Shown here piece by piece: positions 44,213-54,095 of a stretch of DNA of 64,000 nt (position 1 is the first letter of the stretch; the number at the start of each line of letters is the position of its first letter). Origin of the DNA: Synechococcales cyanobacterium GL140_1_metabinner_5_sub (GTDB lineage: Bacteria; Cyanobacteriota; Cyanobacteriia; Cyanobacteriales; Chamaesiphonaceae); contig JANYHM010000040.1 of assembly GCA_025359065.1 (NCBI GenBank), positions 62,001 through 126,000 of the forward strand, in the 5' to 3' direction. Below the pieces are notes generated by a model. It saw only the letters and a list, made by a program, of their open reading frames with translations, had not been told where the DNA came from and did no database searches. The position numbers and the translations under genes are program-made.

Positions 44213-46294
44213 ATGAACGACAACTTTTCTAACCCCAGTAACTTTTCTAACCCAGTACTAGATTCACTGCAAAACGTAGATAGCCTTTTAGGAATTAATG
44301 CTGTTAAAGATCTGGGTAAAGGTTCATTGGGTGCGGCATTAGTAGAGACAAGTGAAGTAGATAATTTAATAGCTACCCCACCAGTTGGTAGCGTATTTAA
44401 AGCTCCTTTGGCAGCCGGGTATTCCGATCTTAGCAGCCGCAAAGGCGCTGATATTAGCGGCAGTAATGGTACTATAAACCCTTTTGCAGCCATGGATGGA
44501 GTGTTTACTGTAGGCAATGGCGGCTTACTGTCGATCGATGTATTGGCAGATAACGGAGCTTATCAAGGACAGCTTGGAGTATTTAGCCTTACCGGCATGG
44601 AAAACTTCCGGCTGGGTTCAGCAGAGTTCATGATAGAAGCAGCTCGCAGAGCGATCGATGGCAATGGTGAAGGTTACTTGCTATTTGATGATGCCACCGA
44701 AGATGCCCGGTTTAACTCTCAGCTTGGTGAGCGAGATTACAATGGCGGTAGCTATAACGGAGTTAAGACAGTAGGCTTTGAAGCCGGTGAAAAAGTCGCA
44801 TTGATTTTGGTACCCAATAGCAGCTTAGAGAGCGTGGCTGATGGCAATTTCCAAGGCTCTAACCGTCCGCTATTTTCTATGTCTGCTGCCAACGGTGCCA
44901 CACAGTTTGCCAAGGTCGGCACCAATGTTTTTGGTTGGGAAGATATAGCTCTTAAAGGTGGCCGCAGCAATTTTTCTGACGCTGACTACAACGATATCGT
45001 GATTAAAGTCAGCGGTGCCACTGGTCAAGCCACTGAGCTGAGTCAAGTTATGAAGGCCGATCGGAACTGGCTGCAAACTGAATCGGCTCAAAATATTCTG
45101 GCTTTTTCTAACAAGGTAAATGCGGTGTTGGGCTGGAACCAAGCAGCTCTAGAGGCCATTAAAACCGATAAGACAAATCCACCGATCGCCTCTCGCAATT
45201 TGGCAATTTTAGAAACGGCGGTATTTGATGCAGTCAATGGACTCACTGCTTTTTATGATGCCTATAAATTTGATAACGGCATCAATCCTGATGCTTCGGT
45301 AGAAGCTGCCGCTTCCCAGGCTGCCTATCGGGTGCTTACGGAGCTGTATCCCACCCAAAAAGCCACTTTTGATGGCATCCTCAATGGCTATTTGCAAGAT
45401 TTACCAGCAGGAGATTTTGTTACTAAAGGTTTGGCCTATGGTAAAGCAGTAGCTGAAGCCGCCTTAGCTTCTCGCACCAACGATGGCTCTAAAACCGTAG
45501 TGCCTTACACTGCCAGCACCGAAATCGGTAAGTGGCAGCCTACTGGCTCGGTAACTTCTCCCTTGCTGCCCCAATGGGGTAAGGTTACGCCTTTTGCCTT
45601 AGAAAGTAGCAGCCAGTTTCGCCCAGATGCTCCACCAGCTCTTACTAGCACCGAGTATGCTAAAGACTTTAACCTCACCAAAGACCTGGGTAGCTTAAAC
45701 AGCACTACTCGTACTGCTGACCAAACCGAAATTGCCAAGTTTTGGGCAGATGGTGGCGGTACTTATACTCCACCCGGTCACTGGAACAGCATTGCCACTC
45801 AGCTTTTGGGCGAAAGCAACGCTTCTTTGGTAGAAAGTGCTCATACCTTGGGAGTTTTAAGTATTGCCTTAGCTGATGCTGCGATCGCCTGTTGGGATGC
45901 CAAATATACCTTCAATACTTGGCGACCTGTCACTGCCATTAAGCAAGCCGCCTTAGATGGTAATGATGCTACTACTGCGGATGCTACTTGGCAGTCATTA
46001 ATTGCTACTCCACCTTTCCCCGAATACACTTCTGGCCATAGTACATTTAGTTCTACTGCTGCAACTGTCCTGACAGAATTGATCGGCGACAATGTGAACT
46101 TTACCACTTCTTCGATCGGCTTACCGGGTGTAACTCGCAGTTTTACTAGCTTTCAGCAAGCTGCCCAAGAAGCGGGCATCAGCCGCATTTACGGTGGTAT
46201 TCATTTCTTATCGGCTAACATTAGCGGTTTAGAATGTGGTGAACAGATTGGGGAATATGTAATTACCAACTTCATGCAGAGCAAAACTGCTTAA
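44213..46294 (+). CDS. DUF4114 / vanadium-dependent haloperoxidase-type protein
   Basis: A 693-residue protein. Residues ~60-270 contain a DUF4114-like domain with acidic, potentially Ca2+-binding loops (NFSDADYNDIVIKV). The C-terminal half is a PAP2/vanadium haloperoxidase domain with CWDAKYTFNTWRP (Lys and Arg), EYTSGHST (Ser-Gly-His) and RIYGGIHF (Arg and His) as vanadate ligands. It should oxidise halides with peroxide or act as a phosphatase. No N-terminal signal peptide is visible; DUF4114 proteins in cyanobacteria are often exported by C-terminal signals. The ATG at 44213 is preferred over 44102. Confidence 0.85.
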   Translation: MNDNFSNPSNFSNPVLDSLQNVDSLLGINAVKDLGKGSLGAALVETSEVDNLIATPPVGSVFKAPLAAGYSDLSSRKGADISGSNGTINPFAAMDGVFTVGNGGLLSIDVLADNGAYQGQLGVFSLTGMENFRLGSAEFMIEAARRAIDGNGEGYLLFDDATEDARFNSQLGERDYNGGSYNGVKTVGFEAGEKVALILVPNSSLESVADGNFQGSNRPLFSMSAANGATQFAKVGTNVFGWEDIALKGGRSNFSDADYNDIVIKVSGATGQATELSQVMKADRNWLQTESAQNILAFSNKVNAVLGWNQAALEAIKTDKTNPPIASRNLAILETAVFDAVNGLTAFYDAYKFDNGINPDASVEAAASQAAYRVLTELYPTQKATFDGILNGYLQDLPAGDFVTKGLAYGKAVAEAALASRTNDGSKTVVPYTASTEIGKWQPTGSVTSPLLPQWGKVTPFALESSSQFRPDAPPALTSTEYAKDFNLTKDLGSLNSTTRTADQTEIAKFWADGGGTYTPPGHWNSIATQLLGESNASLVESAHTLGVLSIALADAAIACWDAKYTFNTWRPVTAIKQAALDGNDATTADATWQSLIATPPFPEYTSGHSTFSSTAATVLTELIGDNVNFTTSSIGLPGVTRSFTSFQQAAQEAGISRIYGGIHFLSANISGLECGEQIGEYVITNFMQSKTA

Positions 46295-46375
46295 GTTCTC
46301 GGTTCCGACTAATGCTGAAGGCTTCGCAACAAAAGATGAATTACAGTAGTTTTCTACTATGCTCCAATCTCTTGT

Positions 46376-47674
46376 TTAGCTCAAAGAAGGCAGAATCTGA
46401 TTTAAGATTTCCTCATCGATCGGCTCCGTCAAAAAAGCCGTCAGCTTTCTGCCCACCGCTTGCCGCAGCATTTGAGAAATATTTTCGATCGAATTCACTT
46501 CTGGATGCAGCGAAACCCGTTGCTCTGAAACATGAGTAGTGGCTGGCTCTCGCACAAAAATACCAGCGGAGACAAAGCTAAATAGCGAGAGTTTTACTAC
46601 CTCGGCGGCCACTGCGCCGTTTAAGCCCCGCACAATTTCTTCATTAGCTGTAGAGAGCTTTACCTGCTGAAGCGGATTTTTGATTATCCAGTTGGCAATG
46701 ATATATAGCTCGTGGGGTGGCGGTAGACGATAGATCGGTGAACCCACCGAAAGAATAGATTGATAGGTTTCGATCGAATGGGCTGTCCGCAAACTCATAT
46801 CTGGCAAAATCTCAGCATCTTTAGGAGCCGCCGCTCGTAAGCGTAGTACCACCTGAGAGGGGGGAATGCGAGCAATACAGAGTTCGGAATCTTTGCAGGC
46901 ATACTGCATGTATTCTACAAACTTAGCAAAGCCGAAGCGGATGGTTTGCAGGTCGGGAATCACTTGGCGCAGTGCTTGCTGAATGACCGAAAGGTGAATG
47001 CCACCGACTAATAGCTCCGATCGACAGGTGCGATCATTGGCGTACCAATGCAGGATTTCTTTGGTTTTGGTCGCAATTTCTTCTGGTGATTGAGATATGG
47101 GGCGTTTAATTTGAGAAATCAGGCGAGCATTGCGAGGATCAATGCCATCCAGAGCGCGGACTACGGTGCTGCCTAGGCGCTGTCGATCGTCTTCAGTGGG
47201 ATCTGTGATCCGCACAAAATGGTCACAGACTGCTTGGAATGTGCGGTTGGCGGCATTGTCGTAGGCGCAGCCAATTACGGTTTTGCCGTATTCGTGGAGT
47301 TTTTTGGCCAAGGCTGCGAAGCCGCCGTCACCAGAGACAATGATGTAGACTTCGATCGAAGGACGAATGTGAGCCAGATCTATGGCATCGATCGAGAGTT
47401 GGATGTCGGCGGCGTTCTTTTTTTGCTCGCGGGAAAAACCAAAAACCTGCACGGGATCAATGCCCAGCTCATTGATTTCGCCGCGCATGATGCCTAGTCG
47501 GGGGTCACTCCAGTTGGCATAGGCTCGCTGGACAGCGATCTGACCGATTTTGTCGGTCTTGCGGATGCGCTGCAAAATTTCTTCTAAAGATAAATTGGAA
47601 ATCAGATGGCTAGAGAAGCTATAGCCTTTCAGCAGATTCTCGATGTCATAAAAAATGGCCGTGTTGAAACTCAC
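46376..47674 (-). CDS. NYN-domain ribonuclease with OST-HTH (LOTUS) domain
   Basis: A 432-residue protein. The NYN domain (TAIFYDIENLLKG, KNAADIQLSIDAI, IIVSGDGGFAALAKKLHEYG) carries the Asp cluster of PIN-like metallo-ribonucleases. An OST-HTH/LOTUS domain follows near residues 215-285 (GGIHLSVIQQALRQVIP, FAKFVEYMQYA), and a further helical region may hold a second copy. The pairing recalls eukaryotic MARF1-type RNA regulators and LabA-like cyanobacterial proteins. RNA cleavage or binding is inferred from domains. Confidence 0.85.
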   Translation of the reverse strand: MSFNTAIFYDIENLLKGYSFSSHLISNLSLEEILQRIRKTDKIGQIAVQRAYANWSDPRLGIMRGEINELGIDPVQVFGFSREQKKNAADIQLSIDAIDLAHIRPSIEVYIIVSGDGGFAALAKKLHEYGKTVIGCAYDNAANRTFQAVCDHFVRITDPTEDDRQRLGSTVVRALDGIDPRNARLISQIKRPISQSPEEIATKTKEILHWYANDRTCRSELLVGGIHLSVIQQALRQVIPDLQTIRFGFAKFVEYMQYACKDSELCIARIPPSQVVLRLRAAAPKDAEILPDMSLRTAHSIETYQSILSVGSPIYRLPPPHELYIIANWIIKNPLQQVKLSTANEEIVRGLNGAVAAEVVKLSLFSFVSAGIFVREPATTHVSEQRVSLHPEVNSIENISQMLRQAVGRKLTAFLTEPIDEEILNQILPSLS

Positions 47675-47825
47675 TACTTTGCTCTTGTTTGCTGTTGGGC
47701 TTGCTCTTTGGTCGTTATATTCTAGCTTAGCAGGACGAAGTTAGCTTGAATCAGTTTGACAAGGATGGTCTCTCGGAGTGAAGATGAGGAAGCGCATTTT
47801 GCAGGAGTTTTCAGGAGAAATGACC

Positions 47826-49250
47826 GTGAGCCAACAGTTTGACTATGATTTAGTAATTATCGGAGCCGGTGTTGGTGGTCATGGTGCCGCACTGCACGCG
47901 GTGAGCTGCGGCCTGAAGACCGCGATTATTGAAGGCGGAGACATGGGGGGCACCTGTGTAAACCGGGGCTGTATCCCTTCTAAGGCTTTGTTGGCAGCCG
48001 CTGGCCGGGTGCGAGAAATGCGCAATGAGCATCATTTGAAAATGCTGGGTATTTCCCTGGGTTCGGTGAATTATGATCGATCGGCGATCGCGGCTCATGC
48101 TGGCAATACGGTGAACAAGCTGCGGGGTGATTTGACAAATAGTATGACCCGGCTGGGTGTGGATGTAATTAGGGGCTGGGCAAAAATTGCTGGTCAACAA
48201 AAGGTTTCAATTACCACCCCCGAAGGCGAGAAAACTATTACAGGCAAAGATATTATTATTTCTTCTGGCTCGGTGCCGTTTGTGCCGCCAGGAATTGAGC
48301 TTGATGGCAAGACGGTGTTTACTAGCGATGATGCTATTAAGCTAGAGTCTGTGCCTGATTGGGTGGCAATTATTGGTAGCGGTTACATTGGTCTGGAGTT
48401 CTCGGATGTTTATACGGCGCTGGGTTCGGAAGTAACTATTATCGAAGCCTTAGATCAGTTGATGCCGGGATTCGATCGAGATATTGCTACTTTGGCTGAG
48501 CGAATTTTGATCAAGCCTCGGGATATTGAGACTCGATCAGGGGTGTTGGCAATGAAGATTATTCCTGGTACGCCGGTACAGATTCATTTGGCTGATGCTA
48601 AGACCAAAGAAATAGTGGAGGTATTGGAAGTTGATGCTTGTCTGGTGGCTACGGGGCGGGTTCCAGATACCAAAAAGCTGAATGTAGAAGCGGTAGGCGT
48701 GACTCTCAATCGGGGCTTTATTCCGATCGATGATCATCTCCAGGTTGTGGCTGATGGTCAGAAGGTGCCGCATTTGTGGGCGATCGGCGATGCTACTGGC
48801 AAGATGATGCTGGCGCATACGGCGGCGACTCAGGGGATTGCAGCGGTGGAAAATATCTGTGGTCGTCCAAAGACGGTGGATTACCAAAGCATTCCGGCGG
48901 CGGCTTTCACTCACCCAGAGATTAGTTTTGTGGGGATGACTGAGGCACAGGCCAAGGAGCAGGCTACCGGCTACACTGTGGCTGCGTCTAAGAGCTACTT
49001 TAAAGGCAATTCTAAGGCGATCGCCGAGGGTGAGGCTGATGGCATGTGTAAGGTGGTCTATCGTACCGATACTGGAGAAATTTTAGGGACTCACATTATC
49101 GGGCTTCATGCTTCTGATCTAATTCAGGAGGCGGCGAATGCGATCGCGGCTCGGCAGTCGGTGCAGTATATGGCGCAGCTTACTCATGCTCATCCAACTC
49201 TATCGGAGGTTTTAGATGATGCCTTTAAGCGGGCGGCTTTTGCTCACTAG
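47826..49250 (+). CDS. lpdA: Dihydrolipoyl dehydrogenase
   Basis: The E3 flavoenzyme that re-oxidises lipoyl groups of pyruvate dehydrogenase and the glycine cleavage H protein. It has the FAD motif [17 protein letters not shown], redox-active disulfide [18 protein letters not shown] motif [13 protein letters not shown] and the C-terminal HAHPTLSE with the catalytic His-Glu. The GTG at 47826 is preferred: AGGAG lies about 8 bases upstream and the protein then reads [13 protein letters not shown], 474 residues, as in other cyanobacteria. An ATG at 47820 is the close alternative. Confidence 0.94.
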   Translation: MSQQFDYDLVIIGAGVGGHGAALHAVSCGLKTAIIEGGDMGGTCVNRGCIPSKALLAAAGRVREMRNEHHLKMLGISLGSVNYDRSAIAAHAGNTVNKLRGDLTNSMTRLGVDVIRGWAKIAGQQKVSITTPEGEKTITGKDIIISSGSVPFVPPGIELDGKTVFTSDDAIKLESVPDWVAIIGSGYIGLEFSDVYTALGSEVTIIEALDQLMPGFDRDIATLAERILIKPRDIETRSGVLAMKIIPGTPVQIHLADAKTKEIVEVLEVDACLVATGRVPDTKKLNVEAVGVTLNRGFIPIDDHLQVVADGQKVPHLWAIGDATGKMMLAHTAATQGIAAVENICGRPKTVDYQSIPAAAFTHPEISFVGMTEAQAKEQATGYTVAASKSYFKGNSKAIAEGEADGMCKVVYRTDTGEILGTHIIGLHASDLIQEAANAIAARQSVQYMAQLTHAHPTLSEVLDDAFKRAAFAH

Positions 49251-49345
49251 TGATCAAATCAAGATGATCTGATCGAGCGGGGATCTGGGGGCAAAGTCCT
49301 CAGATCTCTGTAACCAATGTTTCGTTAGCCTACACCTTTGATCCT

Positions 49346-50230
49346 ATGCAAATTCGTCGCGTTCAGCCCGGTATCCCAGTCAGCATCGAAACTTTGGAAT
49401 ATCAGATCAAAGTGCCAGACAACCAACCCCATAACATTTTGGAAGAAATAGTCTGGCAGAAAGAGCGAGAAGTCGCCCGCTGGCGCGAGAAAACTCCTTT
49501 AAACTTACTGCGTGAACAAGTAGCCGCGATCGCCCCACCAGTCCGTAATTTCCTCGGGGCACTGCGCAACAGTTCTCGCCAGCCTGCGCTGATTGCCGAA
49601 GTCAAAAAGGCTTCCCCCAGTAAAGGTGTAATTAGAGCAGACTTTGACCCAGTATCGATCGCCCAATCTTATGTCCAAGGCGGAGCCGCTTGTCTTTCGG
49701 TACTCACCGATGAAAAGTTTTTCCAGGGTAGCTTTGAAAACTTGAGCTTGGTGCGATCGGCAGTAGATATCCCATTGCTCTGCAAAGAATTCATCATCTA
49801 TCCCTACCAAATCTATTTAGGCCGCAAGCACGGAGCCGATGCGGTCTTGCTGATTGCGGCGATTTTGCCCGATAGTGACCTGCGCTATTTCCTTAAAATT
49901 ATCAAAGCTTTGGGCATGACGGCTCTGGTTGAAGTGCATAGTGCCGAAGAGCTAGAACGAGTTTTAAAGCTAGAAGGCTTGGAACTGCTGGGCATCAACA
50001 ATCGCAACCTGACAGATTTTAGTGTTTCGCTCCAGACGACTGGCGATCTGCTGAAAAAATATGGCACAGCTTTAGCAGAACGCGATATCTTGGTAGTAAG
50101 CGAATCGGGTATTCATCAACCTGTAGATCTAAAGACCGTGCGAGTGGCTGGAGCCGCCGCTGTTTTGGTCGGTGAATCGTTGGTGAAACTACCAGACCCA
50201 GCTCAGGCGATCGCCGAGTTATTTGCATAA
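49346..50230 (+). CDS. trpC: Indole-3-glycerol phosphate synthase
   Basis: Closes the indole ring in tryptophan synthesis. The 294-residue TIM-barrel enzyme has the catalytic Lys in [11 protein letters not shown], the phosphate-binding SPSKGVIR, the second Lys in [16 protein letters not shown] and VSESGI. An N-terminal extension of about 30 residues ([13 protein letters not shown]) is common in cyanobacterial enzymes. A hairpin (GATCTGGGG/CCTCAGATC, 49282-49306) lies in the 95-bp gap after lpdA, without a T-run. Confidence 0.95.
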   Translation: MQIRRVQPGIPVSIETLEYQIKVPDNQPHNILEEIVWQKEREVARWREKTPLNLLREQVAAIAPPVRNFLGALRNSSRQPALIAEVKKASPSKGVIRADFDPVSIAQSYVQGGAACLSVLTDEKFFQGSFENLSLVRSAVDIPLLCKEFIIYPYQIYLGRKHGADAVLLIAAILPDSDLRYFLKIIKALGMTALVEVHSAEELERVLKLEGLELLGINNRNLTDFSVSLQTTGDLLKKYGTALAERDILVVSESGIHQPVDLKTVRVAGAAAVLVGESLVKLPDPAQAIAELFA

Positions 50231-50262
50231 GTTCCTTTCTATCCAAATCATCGGTTTTTGAC

Positions 50263-50526
50263 GTGAGTAAAATTCAACTGCCTTCTTTGATCCATTACGA
50301 ACTGGTCTTGCAAATTTTAGAAAAGCAAACTTTGCCAGATTCTGATGGTCAGGATCCTCAAATACGCCAGCAGGCACAGCAGCTAGTTGTTACTATGCGC
50401 AAAGCTATTTCCCAACAGCGCCTGCTAGAAGAAGACTGTCAGCGTCGTCAACTCGAAATAGAACACCATTGGGGTTTGAATAACCCGGCTGTAGCACCGA
50501 TCGATCTCAACGGAGTAAGTTTATGA
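50263..50526 (+). CDS. DUF5340-like small protein
   Basis: An 87-residue soluble protein starting at a GTG (MSKIQLPSLIHYELVLQILEKQT). The LPSxIHYELxLQxLExQT opening and a later helix with QQLVVTMRKAISQQRxLE fit the cyanobacterial DUF5340 family. It follows trpC by 32 bp and overlaps the next gene by 4 bp, so it may be part of a trpC transcript. Function unknown. Confidence 0.7.
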   Translation: MSKIQLPSLIHYELVLQILEKQTLPDSDGQDPQIRQQAQQLVVTMRKAISQQRLLEEDCQRRQLEIEHHWGLNNPAVAPIDLNGVSL

Positions 50527-50777
50527 TGCCTCCCATTAAAGGAATCGAACAATTTCGCGGCCAAATTAACCTGCTCGGCATCCGACGAGATGTAATGGGG
50601 TTGCGTCAAGAACTAGAATCTCAGAAAGTCTCGATCGCCCAAACCCGTCGTCGCCTGCCCCGGGGCTGGTATCGCCACAGCCCCACGGTGGATTTGGAGG
50701 TGTCATTAAATGTGCAGCCAGTGCAGAATCCGGTCTGTTTACCGCATATTTGGCCAGCCCACAATCCCCGTCGATAA
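50523..50777 (+). CDS. Hypothetical protein
   Basis: An 84-residue basic protein whose ATG overlaps the stop of the DUF5340 gene (ATGATG), indicating coupling. The N-terminal half (IEQFRGQINLLGIRRDVMGLRQELESQ) looks helical. The C-terminal half is Arg/Pro-rich and probably extended. I do not recognise a family. Confidence 0.55.
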   Translation: MMPPIKGIEQFRGQINLLGIRRDVMGLRQELESQKVSIAQTRRRLPRGWYRHSPTVDLEVSLNVQPVQNPVCLPHIWPAHNPRR

Positions 50778-50917
50778 AAATCATTTAAAAATTATTCCGG
50801 TTCACCATCAAATAGATGAGAGTGATCAATCAAATCAAGAAATTATTGATGGGTCATTGACTCAATCCGCGTTAAGATAATTTTTCTGAGTTAGGCGCAA
50901 GAATTAGAAGGAACCTC

Positions 50918-52048
50918 ATGGAAAATAAATTGATGTTGATGATTCCTGGCCCGACCCCGGTGCCAGAGAATGTGCTGTTAGCTTTAGCTAAGCACCCAAT
51001 GGGGCACCGCAGCGGTGAATTCATCCAGATTCAAGCCGATGTCACCGAAAACTTGAAATGGTTGTATCAAACTACCAATGAGTTACTGCTGCTTACTGCC
51101 TCTGGTACAGGTGCAATGGAAGCAGGCATCATCAACTTTTTTAGCCCTGGCGATCAGGTATTAGTAATCCACAACGGTAAATTTGGTGAACGCTGGGTAC
51201 TAGTCTCTAAAGCCTTTGGTCTAGATGTAGTCGAAGTCACCGCTCCTTGGGGTCAACCAATCAATCCTGCTGACGTGCAGGCTGCTCTGACTGCCGATAG
51301 CGCTAAAGCAATCAAAGGCGTAATTATCACCCATAGCGAAACTTCTACTGGCGTAATTAACGACCTAGAAACTATCAACAAACATGTCAAAGCCCATGGC
51401 GCACTGATCATTGTCGATGCCGTCACCAGTATGGGTGCCACTAATGTCCCGATCGATGACTGGGGCTTAGATGTAGTCTGCTCTGGTTCTCAGAAAGGTT
51501 TTATGGTTCCCCCAGGGATGGGCTTCGTGGCCGTCAGCGCTAAAGCCTGGGAAGCTTACAAAACCGCCAAAATTCCTAAGTTCTACCTAGATTTGGGCAA
51601 ATACCGCAAAGATGGCGCTCCCTTCACGCCGCCGGTTAACCTTATCTTTGCGCTCCAAGCTTCTTTATCGATGATGAAAAAAGAAGGACTAGAAAACATT
51701 TTCGCTCGTCACCACCGTCATCGTGATGCCTGTCGCGCCGCTGTTAAAGCCATAGGCCTAGAACTCTATGCTCCCGATGGTCACGGCAGCCCTGCGATCA
51801 CCGCAGTTGCGACTCCCGCCGCCGAAGAAATCCGCAAGGTAATGAAAAAGAAATACGACATTGTGTTAGCTGGTGGTCAAGATCACCTCAGCGGTCAAGT
51901 CTTCCGCATTGGTCACTTGGGATTTGTGTGCGATCGAGATATCCTTAGTGCCCTTGCCGCTCTAGAAGGCACCTTAGCTGAACTAGGAATCGGCAACAGC
52001 AACGGAGCCGGAGTATCCACCGCCGCCAAAATTCTCAGCGGTAAATAG
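50918..52048 (+). CDS. Class V aminotransferase (alanine/serine-glyoxylate aminotransferase family)
   Basis: A 376-residue PLP enzyme that transfers amino groups between serine or alanine and glyoxylate, probably in photorespiration. MIPGPTPVPENVLLALAKHPMGHRS, TASGTGAMEAGI, VDAVTSMGA and the Schiff-base lysine in CSGSQKGFMVPPG are diagnostic. In cyanobacteria this protein has historically been annotated as a soluble hydrogenase subunit, which is a misnomer. A good ribosome site (GAAGGAA) precedes the ATG. Confidence 0.93.
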   Translation: MENKLMLMIPGPTPVPENVLLALAKHPMGHRSGEFIQIQADVTENLKWLYQTTNELLLLTASGTGAMEAGIINFFSPGDQVLVIHNGKFGERWVLVSKAFGLDVVEVTAPWGQPINPADVQAALTADSAKAIKGVIITHSETSTGVINDLETINKHVKAHGALIIVDAVTSMGATNVPIDDWGLDVVCSGSQKGFMVPPGMGFVAVSAKAWEAYKTAKIPKFYLDLGKYRKDGAPFTPPVNLIFALQASLSMMKKEGLENIFARHHRHRDACRAAVKAIGLELYAPDGHGSPAITAVATPAAEEIRKVMKKKYDIVLAGGQDHLSGQVFRIGHLGFVCDRDILSALAALEGTLAELGIGNSNGAGVSTAAKILSGK

Positions 52049-52066
52049 CCAAATCAAATATTCATT

Positions 52067-52096
52067 TTGCATCAGGAAAAAACTGGTGCAATTTTT
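52067..52096 (+). terminator. Terminator after the aminotransferase gene
   Basis: TTGCATCAG and CTGGTGCAA (one G-T pair) flank an A-rich loop and are followed by TTTTT, 18 bp after the stop codon. Confidence 0.75.
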
Positions 52097-52235
52097 GACT
52101 GACCATTTAGTTTCCATGATCGCACCGAAAGCCATAGCTGAAATGATCGACGTACCAAACAAACTGATAAAGTTATGTAGCCAACCACAGATTCTTAAAT
52201 AATCTGCTGTTTACTCTATATTCGGAGGAATGTTC

Positions 52236-53471
52236 TTGGCTCGTCGTTATCTTTTTACTTCAGAATCCGTCACCGAAGGTCATCCAGATAAAATCTGTGA
52301 CCAAATCTCTGACACCATTCTTGATGCGCTTCTTCAGCAAGACCCCGCTAGTCGGGTAGCCGCAGAAGTCGTAGTCAACACCGGACTAGTACTAATCACT
52401 GGCGAAATCACCAGCAAAGCTCAGGTTAATTACATTGACCTCGCGCGTGCCAAGATCGCAGAAATCGGCTACACCGATGCCGACAATGGCTTTTCGGCCA
52501 CCAGCGCCTCGGTACTGATCGCCCTCGATCAACAGTCCCCCGACATTGCTCAGGGCGTTAATGATGCTCAAGAATCTCAGGATAGCTCTGACAGCTTCGA
52601 CAAAATCGGTGCTGGTGACCAGGGAATTATGTTTGGCTATGCCTGCAACGAAACCCCCGAACTAATGCCCATGCCTATCAGCGTGGCTCACCGTTTGGCC
52701 AGACAGATGGCTCTAGTGCGCAAAAATGGTCAAATGCCTTACCTGCGCCCTGATGGTAAAACTCAAGTCACGATCGCCTACGAAGAAGGTAAGCCCGTGG
52801 CCGTTGATACTATTTTGCTTTCCACCCAACACGATCCTACTGTTACAGGCATTAGTGATGATCTGGGTATTCAGCAGAAAATTAAAGACGAGCTATGGAA
52901 ACAGGTTGTAGAACCGGTTTTCGCTGAGCTTTCCATCAAGCCCGATGAGGTAACCAAGTACTTGGTAAACCCCACTGGTAAGTTTGTAATCGGTGGCCCT
53001 CAAGGGGATGCTGGTTTGACTGGGCGAAAGATTATTGTCGATACCTATGGCGGTTACTCTCGTCATGGTGGGGGAGCTTTCTCTGGTAAGGATCCTACGA
53101 AGGTTGACCGATCGGCTGCTTATGCTTGTCGTCACGTAGCTAAAAACATAGTGGCTGCTGGCTTGGCCGATAAGTGCGAAGTTCAACTCAGCTACGCGAT
53201 CGGGGTTGCTCGTCCAGTAAGTATTCTGGTAGATACTTTTGGCACTGGCAAAATCGATGATGATGCTATCCTAGACTTAATTGAAAAGCATTTTGAGCTA
53301 CGTCCTGCTGGAATTTTGGCGGCTTTCTCGCTGCGCAAGTTGCCCAGCGAACGCAATGGTCGTTTCTATCAAGATGTGGCTGCCTACGGACATTTTGGTC
53401 GCAATGACTTAGATCTGCCATGGGAAAAAACTGACAAGGTTGATGCTTTGAAAGCAACAGCTAAGGTTTAG
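52236..53471 (+). CDS. metK: S-adenosylmethionine synthase
   Basis: Makes SAM from methionine and ATP. The 411-residue protein has [47 protein letters not shown] and [11 protein letters not shown], all hallmarks of MetK. The TTG at 52236 is preferred over the ATG at 52230: GGAGG sits 7 bases before the TTG but only one base before the ATG, and the protein then starts [11 protein letters not shown] as in relatives. No SAM riboswitch was recognisable in the 140-bp leader. Confidence 0.95.
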   Translation: MARRYLFTSESVTEGHPDKICDQISDTILDALLQQDPASRVAAEVVVNTGLVLITGEITSKAQVNYIDLARAKIAEIGYTDADNGFSATSASVLIALDQQSPDIAQGVNDAQESQDSSDSFDKIGAGDQGIMFGYACNETPELMPMPISVAHRLARQMALVRKNGQMPYLRPDGKTQVTIAYEEGKPVAVDTILLSTQHDPTVTGISDDLGIQQKIKDELWKQVVEPVFAELSIKPDEVTKYLVNPTGKFVIGGPQGDAGLTGRKIIVDTYGGYSRHGGGAFSGKDPTKVDRSAAYACRHVAKNIVAAGLADKCEVQLSYAIGVARPVSILVDTFGTGKIDDDAILDLIEKHFELRPAGILAAFSLRKLPSERNGRFYQDVAAYGHFGRNDLDLPWEKTDKVDALKATAKV

Positions 53472-53489
53472 ATTTAAAAATCTATTAAT

Positions 53490-53521
53490 AAAAAAGGGGT
53501 CAATATTGGCTCCTTTTTTTT
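53490..53521 (+). terminator. Rho-independent terminator after metK
   Basis: AAAAAAGGGG and CTCCTTTTTT form a stem around an inner CAATATTG palindrome, followed by further T residues, 19 bp after the metK stop. Confidence 0.8.
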
Positions 53522-53640
53522 AGTTGTAGTGGTTATTATTTTACTTAATCGCCATTAGTCGATTGCGTCGAACTGCCACTCAGTTTCCTGACGTTGCTAT
53601 CCAGATTGAAGATTGGTACTCGATCGTCAAAGCAGTCAAG

Positions 53641-54082
53641 TTAACAAAAATCTGGTATCTCCGATGCTGGGGTTCGCCAATAAATGCCGTTTTCTCGCTG
53701 CATCATTTGGCAGCCCACCAACTCACGGCGCAGCGTAGCCGTATCGGCATGAACAGGTTTAATGATGCCATTGAGTTCTGCCTCAGGATACTGTCGATCA
53801 AACTCAAATTTTTGCATCAGCCACTTCAAAACAATCCAGCGTTTTTTGCGACTAGCCGGAATCTCTTTAATTACGTCGTTATCAATAAAACTACTGAGCA
53901 CCTTAGTTTCCCAAATATTTTCATCCCCGATCGGCTGCACCATTGGTAGCGCCATAAGCGTAGATTTCTGCATATTTTGCAGAGCATCAAGATCTAGCCG
54001 ATAGTAGTGGTTATTACCCTCCACCCGCATGTAACTCCTTGAGCTTGCCCAAATGGTGAGAAATAGTTTGGCACGATGCTCA
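53641..54082 (-). pseudogene. DUF2087 protein with a frameshifted, truncated ArsR-like HTH
   Basis: The frame 54030-53641 encodes 129 residues with DUF2087 (VLSSFIDNDVIKEIPASRKKRW, YPEAELNGIIK, ATLRRELVGCQMMQRENGIYW). Members of this family usually carry an ArsR-type HTH in front. Here the recognition-helix sequence TISHHLGKLKELHA is present at 54079-54017, but in another frame and preceded by a stop. The short DUF2087 protein might still be made from the ATG at 54030, which has AGGAG upstream, but the HTH is lost. Confidence 0.65.
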
Positions 54083-54095
54083 AAACGGCATTAAA

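Noticed and set aside
52097-52235. SAM riboswitch upstream of metK
   Set aside because: Only a small CAGATT/AATCTG hairpin is visible; none of the known SAM-aptamer core sequences could be recognised.
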